Assembly (NCBI GenBank): GCA_001600095.1
Contig: BCIX01000001.1
Span: 6,659,198 to 6,723,197 of the forward strand
Direction: 5' to 3'
DNA length: 64,000 nucleotides
Source: Bullera alba
Taxonomy: Eukaryota; Basidiomycota; Tremellomycetes; Tremellales; Bulleraceae
Numbering within the stretch: position 1 is the first letter of the stretch; every line of letters begins with the position of its first letter. Made by a program: the position numbers and the translations under genes. The notes beneath the pieces are model-generated. The model had not been told where the DNA came from. It made no database searches and saw nothing but the letters and a program-made list of their open reading frames with translations. Shown here piece after piece: positions 35,620-47,878 of the stretch.

Positions 35620-37148
35620 CTATCGCATCTGAATCCCCATTTCCGCCACGACTCGCTCTTCTACCTTTGCCTGGACTGCATTGACTTCCTGGTTGGACAG
35701 GTTTCTATTGCCGACTCAGCGATCTTCTCAGTAGCATTGTAAGAGGATTGCTCACCTGTCCATACTCCTATAAGTCAGTCTGTAGGTAGCGCTCCTTTTC
35801 TTCGTTTTGGGATGTGTAAACTCGTCAGTCTGCGTAGTGTCAGCTTCAGATCCCATAGGTCTTGGGAAGCACTGACCAGCTGTACATTCTCGATGAGATC
35901 CCCCGCGACATCCCGTACGATCTCGCAATAGTCGTTGTCGTGCCACGAGGGCGTTGTGCCAGCATCTACAGTGTCGCCTTGCGCGGGAATCCAGAATGAC
36001 ATGTCCCGGATGCAAGGTGGATACTTCGAGTATGGCTTGAACTGGTTGATCTTGCCCGGCTCGAATTGTGAGAGGAACCTCTCGTCCTCGGACCAGAAGA
36101 GTCGGATGTCGGGGATGGAAAATAGGACCATGGCTAGTCTTTCTAATCCCAGACCAAACGCCCATCCGGATTTCTCCGGTACACCTGGGGGATTCAATCA
36201 GCGGATACCGAGGAGCTACGAGGGAGTGGACGTACCTGCTTGCTCTAGAGTCTTCTGCATGACAACACCAGATCCGAGAACCTCCAACCATTCACCATTC
36301 CACCATACCTCCACCTCGTAGCTCGGCGTTGTAAAAGGGAAGAAAGCTTCGATCCACCGGATCCTCAATGGTTCCCCGTCCTTCATAGCTATGGGTCCAA
36401 AGAGGCGGAAGATCATGCCGTTTAGAGAGTTTTTGAGATGTCGAGCGATCTGCTCCGCGTGCTTGGGATCATGCTGCTTTTGATAGGGATTGGACTCTGA
36501 TATCCTCGTCTCGTCCTCGATGACCAATGGGCATTCTGCCAATTTCGCCTCCAACTCCTCATTCAATTTGACCAACTTGTCAAGATCTGATGATGGCCAT
36601 ACGTGCGTTCCTTCCATCTGATGGAAGACCGGGTAATGGGATTTATCAATCTCGTCCCTCCGGTACACGTCGGCGGATAAGAGCCAATTGTCCAGTTTAC
36701 TCTTATACGTCTCCACCTCGTGCGCGCTGGTATGCGTACGTAGCATGTGCGTTTTGTTGAGATAATACGAGTCGGTGAGTGCTCGTCCAGGGTGGTCGGG
36801 CGGGAAACCCAGCTCGTCAAAGTTTTGCGAGACCGTGACGATAGGTGTTGATGGTGAAACAGAGGTATAGCCCTCAAAGTGATCCTCGATGATCCGACGT
36901 ATGATCCCAATGGGGTGCGAGGGCTGTTGGTGCAGACGCCGTGGAAGTTTGGACAGGATTGAGGATGGCGTGTTCGAGTAGGAATCGGTATCGTAGGTAG
37001 TGCCGTCAATCGTGTAGGAGGGCGGTTTCAATGTCGACTGATTCCGTCTCGGCTGGAATGGGATGGTCGACGCCCGACCAAGAGAAGTCCGAACCACCGA
37101 TATGCTTCCTGAGCACCCGAATAGCGTCCTCAGCATTGCCGGTCTCAT
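35620..37148 (-). CDS. MSF1: Mitochondrial phenylalanyl-tRNA synthetase
   Basis: Four exons (37148-36236, 36184-35877, 35829-35756, 35704-35620) encode 459 aa, the expected size for the single-chain mitochondrial enzyme. The N-terminus is Arg/Ser-rich and lacks acids, as in matrix presequences ([11 protein letters not shown]...). Class II motifs are seen: [13 protein letters not shown] and [11 protein letters not shown] around motif 1/2, [20 protein letters not shown], and motif 3 [13 protein letters not shown]. The anticodon-binding FDX-ACB domain closes the protein ([17 protein letters not shown], then [18 protein letters not shown]). An upstream in-frame Met exists but gives a poorer presequence. 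Confidence 0.95.
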
Positions 37149-37632
37149 CTTGTCGACTAGAAGAAGGAAAGCGGAACGCCGATCGAAAGTTGAGTTCAAG
37201 ACAGTTGCTGTATCTAATCTGAAACACTGGTCACAGCCGCGCCAGTTGTCACCGTGGGAGACTTGTTTCGGTGCAGTCATGTGCCGCTGCGCCGGTCCAC
37301 AAATCACAACAAATGGTGGACGAGGTATGTCGTAGGATCCACCAGGCGTTCAAGTACAGGCGAACCGCGCACTGTCGAGTGGGGCATACATCAACCGGAA
37401 GTGTACATCTTGGGCTGCTCTGGTCGCGGATGGCGCACATACAAAGGCGCACCCACTTTCAACTCACTCAACCCGACAGTTTGGCACTTGCCGCACCAGG
37501 CACGCTATCCCAATGATGGAAGAAGAGGGTTGAGCGCTGAGCACAAGGGTCGATCTTCATCAGGTTTGTGAACATCTGTTACCACTTGCAAGATACTTGT
37601 AGAGTGGACCATCCAAGGAGACGGCCCCAATC
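37149..37632. promoter_or_regulatory. Divergent MSF1/RdRP intergenic region
   Basis: 484 bp between the two start codons; both promoters are expected here. No gene or clear repeated element. Confidence 0.4.
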
Positions 37633-40600
37633 ATGGCAGATGACCCATCGTGGTATATCTTGAGCTATGATCTTGCTGTCCAGCAAGCGGTGAGTTGAAC
37701 CGGGTTGGACAGAGATATTCTTGGAATAAGTCATGAAGCCGAGCTGACCAAATCTGTCCGCCAGTACGAGCTGCTGCAGGGCTTACCTTACGGACTAAAG
37801 GATTTGCATGCTGGTCTCAGCGACAACTTGACACCTATTCAGCAGCGGATCTACAAAGCAATCCACGGTTTGATCACCAATTATCCAGCATCCTTCGTCG
37901 AATGGGCTCATGAGCTCGCTGAAGCTCCCTCCTCCGGCGCTCCCGGGGCGAGGAGTGGCCGAGCGGAGATGTATGCCTATGTCAACCCGGAGCTCAAATT
38001 CGCTGCTTGGTGTGAGAGGGAGCTTATACGATGCGAGGCGGAGGAGAGGCAGTTCATCAAGCAGGAACTGGCTCGTTCAGTGAAGCCTGTGCGAGGACAT
38101 ACGCGAGGCAAGTCACCTCGAGTTTGACTTAGATGACTTTGCTGACAGTTATCTGCAGTCGCTCAGCGAGCAGCTGCGTCACCATATCCAATACCTGCGA
38201 GCGATTCCGAGCACTACCACCACAAGCCTGTCCACAGCCCCCGCGTAGCCTTTGGCGAAACTGCAGCTATCCCGCCGAGAACGGGACCGAGCTTCAGCCA
38301 ACGAGTAATGGCGAGAGTCGACTCGGCCGCAAGCACTTCATCTTCGTCCACGCTCTTCCCCGGAGGGGAGACGGACACCATCTGCCCGACCCCTCTGGTG
38401 TCGCCTCAAGACATTTCCGACTCGACGTCAGACGTCGACATGGATTTCGTGCAATGTTCAATCGAGGCCGATCCTGAACCCGATGACACACCAATAGAGG
38501 CCTCGCGGACCAGCTGGAAGCCAACTCAGCCCCCTCCAATTCACGAAAGAGCGGTGTACGTTCTCCCGCCAAACTCGTACCAGGGCGCTTTCGATCATCA
38601 AGATGTCCACTTCTCCGTTCAGTGGGAGCTAGAGAGGCTCATGCGGAAGAAGGCATGTACCGTCAACTGGAGTGACATGCTCCGAGAGGACGTGGATTTG
38701 CTCAGGGGCACAGCGATAGAGGTGATGCCCAGATTACCCGACTTTCTGCGTCGTCTCGCGACGCGGAAACTTTCCGACATAGCGTCCACCTCGCGATGGG
38801 ACGTTCCGACCAAGAATATGGCAATGTACGCCGAGATGGACCATGAAGAGGACTCCATTCGACGAGGGGATCTCATGGGTCTAGGGAACGACTCTCCCGA
38901 TTGGTCATACGGCGGAAAGATCGTATACTCAGTCACAGTCCAGCCGGTCAAGCAAGGCCTGGACACAAATCCAGTACAGTTCGTCCAGCCGAACTTGTCG
39001 TCGACGGGGTCAATCGCTTCTCAGGCGGAGTTTGGCAATGTCGCCTTGGTCAAAACCGGGAAGCGGTCGACTGCGTTTGCGATGACACTTCAACCCCCGG
39101 AGATGCCAGGCAAATCGTTCCGTCTGGCCAGGCGATATGGATCCCGCCGAATCCTCCACTTCAAATTCAAAGACTTCAAGGACGCCCAGGAGAAATCGGC
39201 GATACTGCAGCTTTTCATCGGGAGGATATTCGTCTTATTTGGCAGAACCTACCGGGCTTTATGGGCGCCAAATGACAAGCAAGCGATATTCGCAGTGGAG
39301 ACGAGCGATTGCGGTTCACCTGCCATCAGCACCCGAAAGCCCAGAGACGGAGCCGGTCCGCCCTCATTCACCGAAATCATCTCGAGTGAGTACTCGGTTG
39401 ATATCCGATAATTCAGATTGTTGATATTCTATCCCAGCTTTCAACAGCCTCCAAGCGAAGCCCGGTCAGGCTATGGCAAAGTGAGTGTTAGCTCAGTTGC
39501 TTAGGACCTCCGCTAACAACGGCGTAGGTGGGCAGCTCGACCACAACCCCTCTTCAGCGACTCTGTACCTGTTGCGACCGTCGAACCCCGTGCTATCGCA
39601 TACGTCGAGGATATCATCACGTCAGAGGCTCAAATGAAAGGCAGCGCTAGCACGGAGCAGACTCTGACCGACGGCTGCGGCTTAATGTGTGAGTTGACAG
39701 GCGGTAAGACTAAACTGACATCCAGCCGAGGCTCTGGCACAGCGTATTGGCACGAAACTCTGCATTCCACGTCCTCACGTGGTTCAGATCCGCCTTGGAG
39801 GTTCCAAGGGCCTGCTGACTCTTATGAGTGCGGAGCGACAAGCTCAGTATGAAGGGAAGGAAGTGGTGCTGAGAGACTCCATGGTCAAAGCCCTCCCGGA
39901 TCCAAGATACGCCGAGGAGCCCTCTCTCTTCGTGGTCGACCTCCTCCACACCGACAAACTGAGAGTCGGCACCACACTGTCCTCCGAAGCCATCATAGCG
40001 ATGGAACACAATGGTGTTCCGATAGAGACTTTTGGTCCGATTGTCCGACGAGGGCCTCGAGACTTTGCGCGATGCTTTTATCCCAGAGCCAATCAACGGG
40101 GAGACAGAGGAGGACATGATGAACCGGATCATCACTGCGTGTTATCGACAGGGAGGAGTCGGAGCGGAGATGAAGAAGAGGCAGTGTCTTGCCGCTGGAG
40201 GGTCGACTCGAATCGCTGGACTCTCGTGGTTCGATCAGTTTCAAGACGACACCTCCGTCGGCGAGTCGAGCGAGGATGGTCCCGACGACGACCCAATCGA
40301 GCGATACGGGATTTGTCCGTACAGCGGCAAAAGCGAATCCATGGCAGAGAGGTAAGCTCATCGTGTTGTTTCTGAGACACCTAACGCCTTTCCAGCTTGA
40401 TGCAAGCCTTAGCTGCCGGGTTCGATCCTCGACAATCTTGCTTCCCAGCGATCAAGCTCAGACGTCTTGTGGCCACACTAGCAGACGCAATGAAGCGGAG
40501 GTTCAAGATCCCAGTGGAACGATCCCTATCGGCATTCATGGTTCCCGATTCTCAAGGCATCCTCGCCCCAGACGAGATCTTTGTCTCCTTTTCCGGTAAT

Positions 40601-42149
40601 GGGCCCTTGGACCCAGTCACAGGTTGTCCCATGAGCCACATCTCAGGCGACGTCATCGCCTATCGATCACCTTGCAAACTGCCAACCGATGTCAGAAAGT
40701 TCAAAGCAATCTGGCGACCCGAACTCGCCCATCTGAAGAACTGTATAGTCCTGTCGGCGTCTAGCGAGCTTTGTAAACGGTCGCCAGAGAGTTACCTCAG
40801 TGGAGGAGATTACGATGGTGACACACTATCGATCTTCTGGGATGAGAGACTGGTGGAGGGCTTTTCCAATGCCGCAGACAGCTACGCCGAAGTCCCGCCC
40901 GAATTCGAAGCGCAAAACTTCCACAAAGAGGTGATCAAGGTCGCCGAGTTCACCAACGCCCTTCAGCAATTACCGCCCGAAGAGCAGCAAGACGACGAGT
41001 ACATCATTGCCAACTTGCAAGAGTTCCTCTTGGCGGCGGTAGGCGACGATCACCTGACGAAAAAGTGTGAGTAAAGTATCCGCGACAATCGTGCTGACCT
41101 GTATTGCCAGACTCTGATATGCATGGGAACATCGTGTACGAGCGTGGATTCGGCGACGAGCAGTCTGTGCGATTGGGTCGAATGTGAGTCTTGCATGATC
41201 TGGACGTATGTTGACACGACCATCCAGGTTCTGTCATGTTCTAGATGCCATGAAAAGTGGTTTGAAGGTCAAGCCCGAGGTCCTCACCGCCGACTCGACC
41301 ACATACTCGAGGAGTCTCGGCTGGAGAAACTTCAAGAAGAACAAGCCCGAAGGTCCAAACGACGCAAGATCAGCGCGACGACCGAAGAAACTGGTCCAGT
41401 TCGTGGTGAGTCAGCAGTAGTTTGAGCGCAGGCACCAAGTACTGACCATGCTCAGATGGACGTGTTGATGGAATCTGGGATCGCAAAGGCCAATTCAATC
41501 ATGTCGTCATTCCCGGACGCACCTCTTGTCCGCTCCTTGGAGGATCACCGTTGCTTGTCAAGACTTTGGCTTAATGCTAAAGCCCAATCGATTTCTCGAC
41601 CCGAGCTGGTCGACCTGGCAGCACAGATAGCCAAGGTCGAAGCTCATGTCGAGGCCTGCACGAAGGTCTGGGACGCGGTCCAAAGTAGAACCTTGGCCGG
41701 AAGAGCAAATGTAGAAGAATGCTACGAGGCTCTTGTGGCTAGAGGCACTCGGATACCCACTTCTTCGAGGAAATACGACTCGTCCTCTGCCGACCAGAAG
41801 AAAGCGGACGATTTGCTGAGGACACGGCAGCGGAGAGAGCTGGCTAGGATCTGGAGGGAAAAACTCGGTGTTGACGACGTCCCCCTCTTGACTCATTTTG
41901 GGGATTTGGACAGTCTGCGACGGATCAAAGTATCCTGTGCTGCGTGTCAAGAGCCGTACGCCCATAGGCAGACTTTTGTGTGAGTCCACCCTTCTCGTGA
42001 CAGGATAGCGCTGACTACAAGGCGCCAGTTTTAATGTCGATTTCACCACGGTTTGCGCCATGAAAGCCGAGACAAGGGATGATCATAGGATGACGGCGGT
42101 GGGATCTGTGTCGAGGATCTTGAAGCCATCGTACAAGGGTATTGAGTGA
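37633..42149 (+). CDS. RNA-dependent RNA polymerase (RNAi type), with an apparent +1 frameshift
   Basis: Eleven exons: 37633-37689, 37765-38107, 38159-39385, 39438-39480, 39528-39688, 39726-40351, 40396-41066, 41111-41183, 41228-41405, 41456-41979, 42029-42149. The cellular RdRP fold is clear: LTDGCGLM, IPRPHVVQIRLGGSKGLL, QALAAGFDP, and the catalytic DxDGD loop as GGDYDGDT near 40803-40823. The enzyme makes double-stranded RNA for Dicer in RNAi. The reading frame shifts by one base at 40030-40034 (ACTTTTGGTCC) inside exon 6, and no canonical intron fixes it. Without one base there, all exons sum to 1341 codons. The exon 2/3 intron has a GC donor (AG|GCAAGT). Confidence 0.92.
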
Positions 42150-42656
42150 CGGTATAGAGTATAGATTTGGGAATCTAGGGGTGTTTGCCAGGTGGTATAA
42201 TGTGTTTGACACAAGTCTAGATAGGCTGTGCTCGCCTGCAAGGGGTGATGTTGGGTTGCAAGTATGTATGTACTTCTACACTCGGCGGCATGGCGTCTCA
42301 CACAGCGAGCTCGCTGGGTTGGCCGCAAGCTGCATCAGTTTAGCTTCGAGAGATTGGAGGAGTTCATGGTCATATCACGACCACGTGGCAGATCTCGCTG
42401 GATGATGTCATGGTCTTGTCGATCTCGAGCGCCGCCCAGCTTAAAGCTTCGAGCCTTTTTGCCGCATTCCGCTCGTCATTCAAAGTTAGAGTCATGTGCG
42501 AATCCGTCCTCTCCTTTGGGCGATGACGCGTGGACGACAGTATGGCGGCGGCAGTGGGCTTGGATACTTAAGCAGCAGGATGTATGGACGTGTTGATTCA
42601 CCAACCTATACCACTTTACACAACACTTCCACTAACTAATCCATCCAACCATCACC
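42150..42656. other. Intergenic region
   Basis: 507 bp between the RdRP stop and the next start. It holds the promoter of the mitochondrial-type repeat protein. No gene seen. Confidence 0.4.
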
Positions 42657-43208
42657 ATGTCTGCTAGAGTCGCCCTCGCCAGAGTCCCAAGGACTGCCAG
42701 CCGAACAGTAGCCGTGAGTCACACCTGTCGCTCAACGCAAGACGGACGCTGACCATCCGACATTAGCGAAAATACGCTACCCAGCCAGCACCAGGATACG
42801 TTCCACCTGCACCAGGACCTCCACCACCACCTCCCCCTGCCAGCGGAGGTAACAGTAAGTCCCCACTCAATTTCAAGCGTGCCTCATGCTAATATTTGTG
42901 TAGGCGGTCTGCTGTTCGCTGGAGGAGCTGTCGCGCTTGCTGGTCTAGGATACTACTTCTACTCAAACTCCAGCACCGCTCAGTCCAAGGTTCACCAAGC
43001 CGAGGGCAAGGCCAAGGGCCTCCTAGACCAGGCTGAAGGCAAGACAAAAGGACTGATCAACCAGGCCGAGGGCAAGGTGAGCTGAGGACCGCGAGCAAGA
43101 TTGTGTGAACCCGTCTGACAATACTCTCAGGCCCATGAGCTCGCTGGAAAGGCCAAGGGAGAGTACTACGACGCCAAGGCCGACGTCAAGAGCGCTATCA
43201 ACAAGTAA
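42657..43208 (+). CDS. Mitochondrial-type membrane protein with LEA-like lysine-rich repeats
   Basis: Four exons (42657-42713, 42767-42854, 42904-43076, 43131-43208) encode 131 aa. The N-terminus is a typical matrix-targeting sequence (MSARVALARVPRTASRTVARKYATQP). A Pro-rich linker (PPAPGPPPPPPPASGG) and one span (LLFAGGAVALAGLGYYFYS) follow. The tail repeats an 11-residue pattern QAEGKAKGLLD/QAEGKTKGLIN/QAEGKAHELAG, like late-embryogenesis-abundant stress proteins. Probably an inner-membrane protein with a helical stress-protective tail; the function is inferred only from composition. Confidence 0.75.
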
Positions 43209-43617
43209 CTCCCAAGGCGATATTTGAGCGATAGGGCTATGTTTGTATTACCATAGTATGATCAGATGTATCTTGAATTCAATGGCACAGCTAAACCTCA
43301 TTCGGAGCTGTTGCTGCTCGGGGCTGCTGATGTGAAAGAGCTCAGGATGACTGCCGCAGGCTTTCGTGCTGGAGTCACTGAAGTCCGACTCGCGTACAAC
43401 AACAAACGAGGGTAGTCAGGAGTGACGAAACCATTTATACAATGCATATCTATGCGAATTCGGGCAAGCAGTGGGCACCTGGGCCATATGGCTATGCGAC
43501 GAGGAGGGTCAGCTGAGATCACACTTTCTCAAAACGAAGCAGCTCACCTCTGTGGTGAGGCTGCACCAGGCAAAACGTCCGTTGATTAGCGTCGCTCAAA
43601 ACCCTTCACAACCGAAC
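43209..43617. other. Convergent 3' intergenic region
   Basis: 409 bp between the stop codons of the repeat protein and the complex I subunit. No gene seen. Confidence 0.4.
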
Positions 43618-44523
43618 TCACGCAGTCAAACCCGCAGAGTTCTCCGACGTTCTCCTTCCTGTCTGAGGTCCTGGCTTAGGCCTCTCTCCCTTTGCCAGCG
43701 AGTCCAATAGTTTGACAGTAGTCTCTGGCGTCAAGTCCTCGTAAAAGTCATCGCCGACCTGCATCACTGCGAGTCTGTCAGCAGCAGCAGCCTCTATCGT
43801 ATCATCCAACGTACTTGGAGCATTGCTGCAAGCTCCGAGACACTCGACTTCTATCAAGGTGAACTTTCCATCGGGGGTGGATTGCCCGGGTTGTATTTTG
43901 AGGTGATCGGTAATGGTGTTCAGAATCTTGGTGGAACCGCAACCACCAAGCTGGCACGGGGTGGTGGTACACAATTGAAGAAAGTTGGGTGCGACGGGTT
44001 CCCTGTTGTACATCGTGTAGAAGGTAGCGACCTGGTTTGTGGTCTTAGCATGACAACCTCCATTTTAGGAATAGAGACCCACCTCGTAAACCCTCATCTT
44101 TGGCATATCCAGCAGCTTGGCAACAGCGTTCATCACACTAATGCTCGTCCATCCCTTGTTCTGTCTCTGACCTAGATCGAGCAAGGGCATCACGGCGCCC
44201 TTCTTGTATTGAGGCGGGTATCGGGAGATGATCTCATTTGCCCGTTTGGTGTTCTCGGCGTCAAACTCGAATGGTATCTGAGGATGAAGTCAGTCGCGGG
44301 CCTACCTATGAGATTCCCGGGCCCAGCTCACCGATGGGTTGTTGTAATCGGTATCACGGTGCTATTTGACGTGAGTACTAGCTCCCCTCGGCACATTGCG
44401 CTTCCGACTCACAACAAAGAGCGACTCTGATCGCCTAGCTGGGGACGAAGTGAAAGCTCTTCGAGCGGTGGAGGAGCTAGCCACTCTCCTCGACGAGGCG
44501 ATGAATGATCTGACGGCAGACAT
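43618..44523 (-). CDS. NADH:ubiquinone oxidoreductase 24-kDa subunit (NDUFV2/NuoE)
   Basis: Four exons (44523-44413, 44361-44332, 44277-44083, 44031-43618) encode 249 aa. The Arg/Ser-rich N-terminus [24 protein letters not shown] is a mitochondrial presequence. The thioredoxin-like ferredoxin fold binds the N1a [2Fe-2S] cluster through Cys133, Cys138 (CTTTPC) and Cys176, Cys180 (CLGACSNAP); all four are present. Before them comes the conserved [20 protein letters not shown]...[15 protein letters not shown]. It is part of the NADH-oxidising arm of respiratory complex I. Confidence 0.96.
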
Positions 44524-44863
44524 GATGGCTTTGTTGACAATGAGCGACGGTGGATTGCCTCAAGAGGGCACGATAATATGGTCGACGATTCACTGGTTCA
44601 GTGGTTCCCGAGCTCTCCGCACCATCGAGCGCTGCCCATCGGAACCATTTGGATTGGCTCGGTATTTAATCATTTTCAACGCATTTATCCGAACCGACCT
44701 CTTCCGCCGGGATCTGCTGTGATCGGACGTACTCGGTGCCCCGCATCCTCAAGTAGCCGTGATCATCGAGCACCTATCTATGAGCGATCTCGAACTCTTG
44801 GTCAGTCACAGAGTATTGGTATCCGTCTTGTGAGCTTCTTTCAGATACTACGTCGCGCCAGCC
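44524..44863. promoter_or_regulatory. Divergent intergenic region, complex I 24-kDa / FMP25-like
   Basis: 340 bp between the two chosen starts. Both neighbours are nuclear genes for mitochondrial proteins, so a shared promoter is plausible. An undetected 5' exon of the FMP25-like gene could lie here. Confidence 0.4.
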
Positions 44864-46816
44864 ATGCCATTCATCGCTGGATCGCCCTTCAACGCTTTCA
44901 AGGGGAGGTCTATCCCTCTACTCACGGCATCGGCGCTATCCGTATCGGTATACTCGGCCCACGTCTATCTGTCACCTCTGCTAGCCGAGGAAGCGACACT
45001 AGTAACTCCTGCAGGCAAGAAGGCCAAGGCGCTCCCTATAACCGCGAGTCCGTTTACTCCTCTTGGGTGGGGTAGCAACAAATATCAAACGCTATATCCA
45101 GATCCGAGCAACTCTGTGGTAAAGAAGCCTTCGCCGCTGGAACAGCTTGGCTCAACGCCATTGCGGGATCTGGTACTAGCGGAGAAGTATGGCGCATGTG
45201 TGGATGCTCGAGGAGATCTATGGATGTGGGGAGCAGGATATGATCCATCTGGAGAGATAGGCAGATCGCTCAAGGGCAAGGTGGGTAACCGTGCCGATCC
45301 TGAGACCACAAGGACTGATAGCTGCTCTAGGGCATCGCACGACTTGCACCTGCTCCCGCAAAACTAGTCGCACTCAGTCAGAACGGGAGACTCTACGTTG
45401 TCTCAGCGTCCAAGGCATTCCAAGACAGCAATCAGTTCAAGTCTGAGAGATCATGGTGGAACTGGGCGTTTAGGACCAATCCCCGAGTCGACTTTGTCGA
45501 GCTTCAAGCCGAAGGCGGATTGAGCTATGGCGAAAAGTGGTCAGGGGTGTCAACTGGACTACATCATGTCCTGGCTGTTACGAACAAAGGCAGAACATTT
45601 TCGCTACCCCTATCCCCGGCAGGCAACAGCCATAGACAACTGGGTACCCGCCAAGAATTCACTATCCCTTTCCCCGTTCCGTCTTCGCCAGTGGGATCTA
45701 CCACCACAGCCGACCTACCGCCCGAGGCCGATGTCCGGTTTGCAACAGTCCTGTCCGAGATCCCTTCTTTGCGAGGCACGCAGATCGCTCAAGTCGCGGC
45801 ATCGGATAGAACGTCACTAGCGAGAACACCTGGAGGACGAGTTCTTGGATGGGGCGCAAACGAGTCTGGGCAAATTGGATTGGGAGCGAACGCTGCCGTG
45901 GAGATCATCAGATCGCCAGTGGAGATCGGTCTCTCGCGAAACTACCCGGGAGGTACCATCTTGAGATGTCTCGACATCACCGCTGGAGCGCAAATGTCCT
46001 TGTTCACCATCGAGAGGACATTGCCAGGAAAAGAACCAGCTTTGGATCTGATGGCTTGTGGTAATGGGTTGTCTGGGTCACTCGGCAACGGTCTGTGGTC
46101 GTCTGCCAGCGGTGCTCCTGCAAAGGTCAAGACGTAAGTGACCATTGCACTGACATCATTATGTTTGCTCACTCGCTTCATCACAGTGTCAGTGGCCTTC
46201 AGGAATGTGAGTGCGACCATCTCTTGTAGATGTCTTGCTGACCAACTGCTAGACTCTGAGAAAGACGGTGCCTTCGTCCCACTTGGCCTGCACGCCCTTT
46301 CAGTCTCTCAATCTCCCTCGACACACTGCTTCGCGGTTCTGGATACGACATCTCAGGCTGATCCAAAGGCTGTGAGGGAGGGGCTTTATGGCAAGGATGT
46401 AATGGTTTGGGGTGGTAATAGTGAGTGCTGGCGCTCTTCTTGGCTGGACATGTCTGATTGACCTCTTCATAGCGGACTACCAGCTGGGTAATGGCAAGCG
46501 ATCGAGTCTGGCTGTTCCTCAGCACCTGCCTCCCTTGATCAACAGGCTTTCCGCTGGTCTCAGCGCCGAAACTCGAAGGGAGACTTCCATGAGCTCTGGC
46601 ACAGTGAGTATCATATTCCTGCTCTATCTGTTTTGAATGTTACTGATCTGCCCGTTATAGGCCTCGCCCATGCCTCATTCGAGATTACAGCTGCATCAGA
46701 CAAAGGCGAATGCGTACGACCTCGAGGGAAAGCTGATCAAGAGGAATGTCAGCTGCGAGGAGACGATGGTGGCGGGTTGGAACGCCTCGGTACTGTACAA
46801 CAAGATCATCAACTGA
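44864..46816 (+). CDS. FMP25-like mitochondrial RCC1-repeat protein
   Basis: Six exons (44864-45280, 45331-46133, 46187-46206, 46253-46420, 46473-46603, 46661-46816) encode 564 aa. An N-terminal hydrophobic segment (IPLLTASALSVSVYSAHVYL) precedes RCC1-type blades: DLWMWGAGY, KLVALSQNGRLYVVS, GRVLGWGANESGQIGLG, MVWGGNTDYQLGNG. This layout fits yeast Fmp25, an inner-membrane protein involved in complex III assembly. The start is the first ATG after an upstream stop-rich stretch; a further 5' exon with a presequence cannot be excluded. The third coding exon is only 20 nt. A copy of its 3' end lies at 48182-48325. Confidence 0.82.
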
Positions 46817-47230
46817 TATGTAGCCAATTGAAGGAGGACTTACTGACTCTCCGCATCTCCATCCCACCTGACTTGTAACGACAAAGCACGCTTGACCGTC
46901 CTTCCGTTCAAACAGAATCCCTCGAAGGATCAAGAAGGGAGGCCAGCGATTAGAAGCGTTTGACATGCTTGCCACGCTTCTCGCTCGACAAGCGATCTTA
47001 GCTTGTGAGTGGCAGGCCTCAACTCTTCTTTCGTCAAGAAGCCTTGGACATAGGAGCCTTGGTAGCGACATCCCTTGTGGGAAAGACGCGTTGTTCGTTG
47101 GTTTGCGTTTCGTCTGGTTTACAGTGGAAGACTCGGAGGTCTTATAGCCTCGGCGCAGGATATTTGACGCCACCAAGCTACTTACTCTTTCATCCACAGC
47201 AACCGGAGCGCGCAACGCACAGTTCCGAAA
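46817..47230. other. Spacer between FMP25-like gene and orphan family member A
   Basis: 414 bp. The first few bases continue the homology between the FMP25 tail and its copy at 48.2 kb. The rest should carry the promoter of member A. No gene is called; the long minus-strand frame here is a shadow of the FMP25 last exon. Confidence 0.45.
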
Positions 47231-47878
47231 ATGGATTACGGCAGTGATGACGAACAGACTTTACATGGCAACGGGGACGTCGGGGAGTATCATGACACTA
47301 CCAACGCCGTTACTCTTAATGGCGCAGACCTCAACTGGCTGTCGTCGACCGCCCCTCTGACGGCGAATAACCTGTTCCTGCTCGAAAAGCACAACATCGA
47401 CGGATGGTACGCCGATACAGCCCAAACCCCCCCTGCGGTCAACATTACCGCGGCGAGTAAACCGATCCAGCTACCAAAAACGAAGGACTGCATGAAACGG
47501 GAGATCTATACGGTCAACTACGAAATCGCTCCGGCATACACGCTGACCCTTACCAACTCAGACACGGCGGTAGGAGGTGTCACGGTGATAAAGACGCTTG
47601 ACCCCTCTGTCGTCCACTGCCTCATGAGCCGATACGTTGGCATGGGCCACTACAGCCATACTTCGGCTGCTGGTCTCGCCGGATCTCGATTCAACCAGAT
47701 GTGGACTGCGCTTTGCGAGGAAGATGCCGGTAACGTTCTTCCCCGTCTGTCCACCGACCCAGGACGCGGGGGTGGGAAAGGGGTGTACAGCAATGGTCCA
47801 GATGCCATACTGCGCGAGAGTTTCAATTCTCACTCGACGAAAGAGAAATGGCTGGAGCTGGCGGTCAGCATGGGATAG
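47231..47878 (+). CDS. Orphan tandem family, member A (intact, 215 aa)
   Basis: Single exon, ATG to stop. I recognise no known family. It is clearly paralogous to the frames at 48899, 49992 and 51083: shared blocks are STAPLTANNLFLLEK...GWYADTAQ, REIYTVNYEI, KTLDPSVVHCLMS, the strong SRFNQMWTALC, GVYSNG, and the C-terminal KEKWLELAVSMG. No signal peptide or membrane span, so probably a soluble intracellular protein. It forms a pair with member B (subfamily 1). Confidence 0.7.
   Translation: MDYGSDDEQTLHGNGDVGEYHDTTNAVTLNGADLNWLSSTAPLTANNLFLLEKHNIDGWYADTAQTPPAVNITAASKPIQLPKTKDCMKREIYTVNYEIAPAYTLTLTNSDTAVGGVTVIKTLDPSVVHCLMSRYVGMGHYSHTSAAGLAGSRFNQMWTALCEEDAGNVLPRLSTDPGRGGGKGVYSNGPDAILRESFNSHSTKEKWLELAVSMG

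Noticed and set aside
39951..40036. Possible 65-nt intron (GTCGGC...GATAG) to explain the RdRP frame change
   Set aside because: It would use a poor donor and remove a stretch (GTTLSSEAIIAMEHNGV) that looks conserved and protein-like. A one-base change is simpler.
46685..47215. 176-codon minus-strand frame with similarity to another minus-strand frame at 48193-48465
   Set aside because: Both are antisense shadows. Their similarity comes from the duplicated FMP25 3' end on the plus strand.
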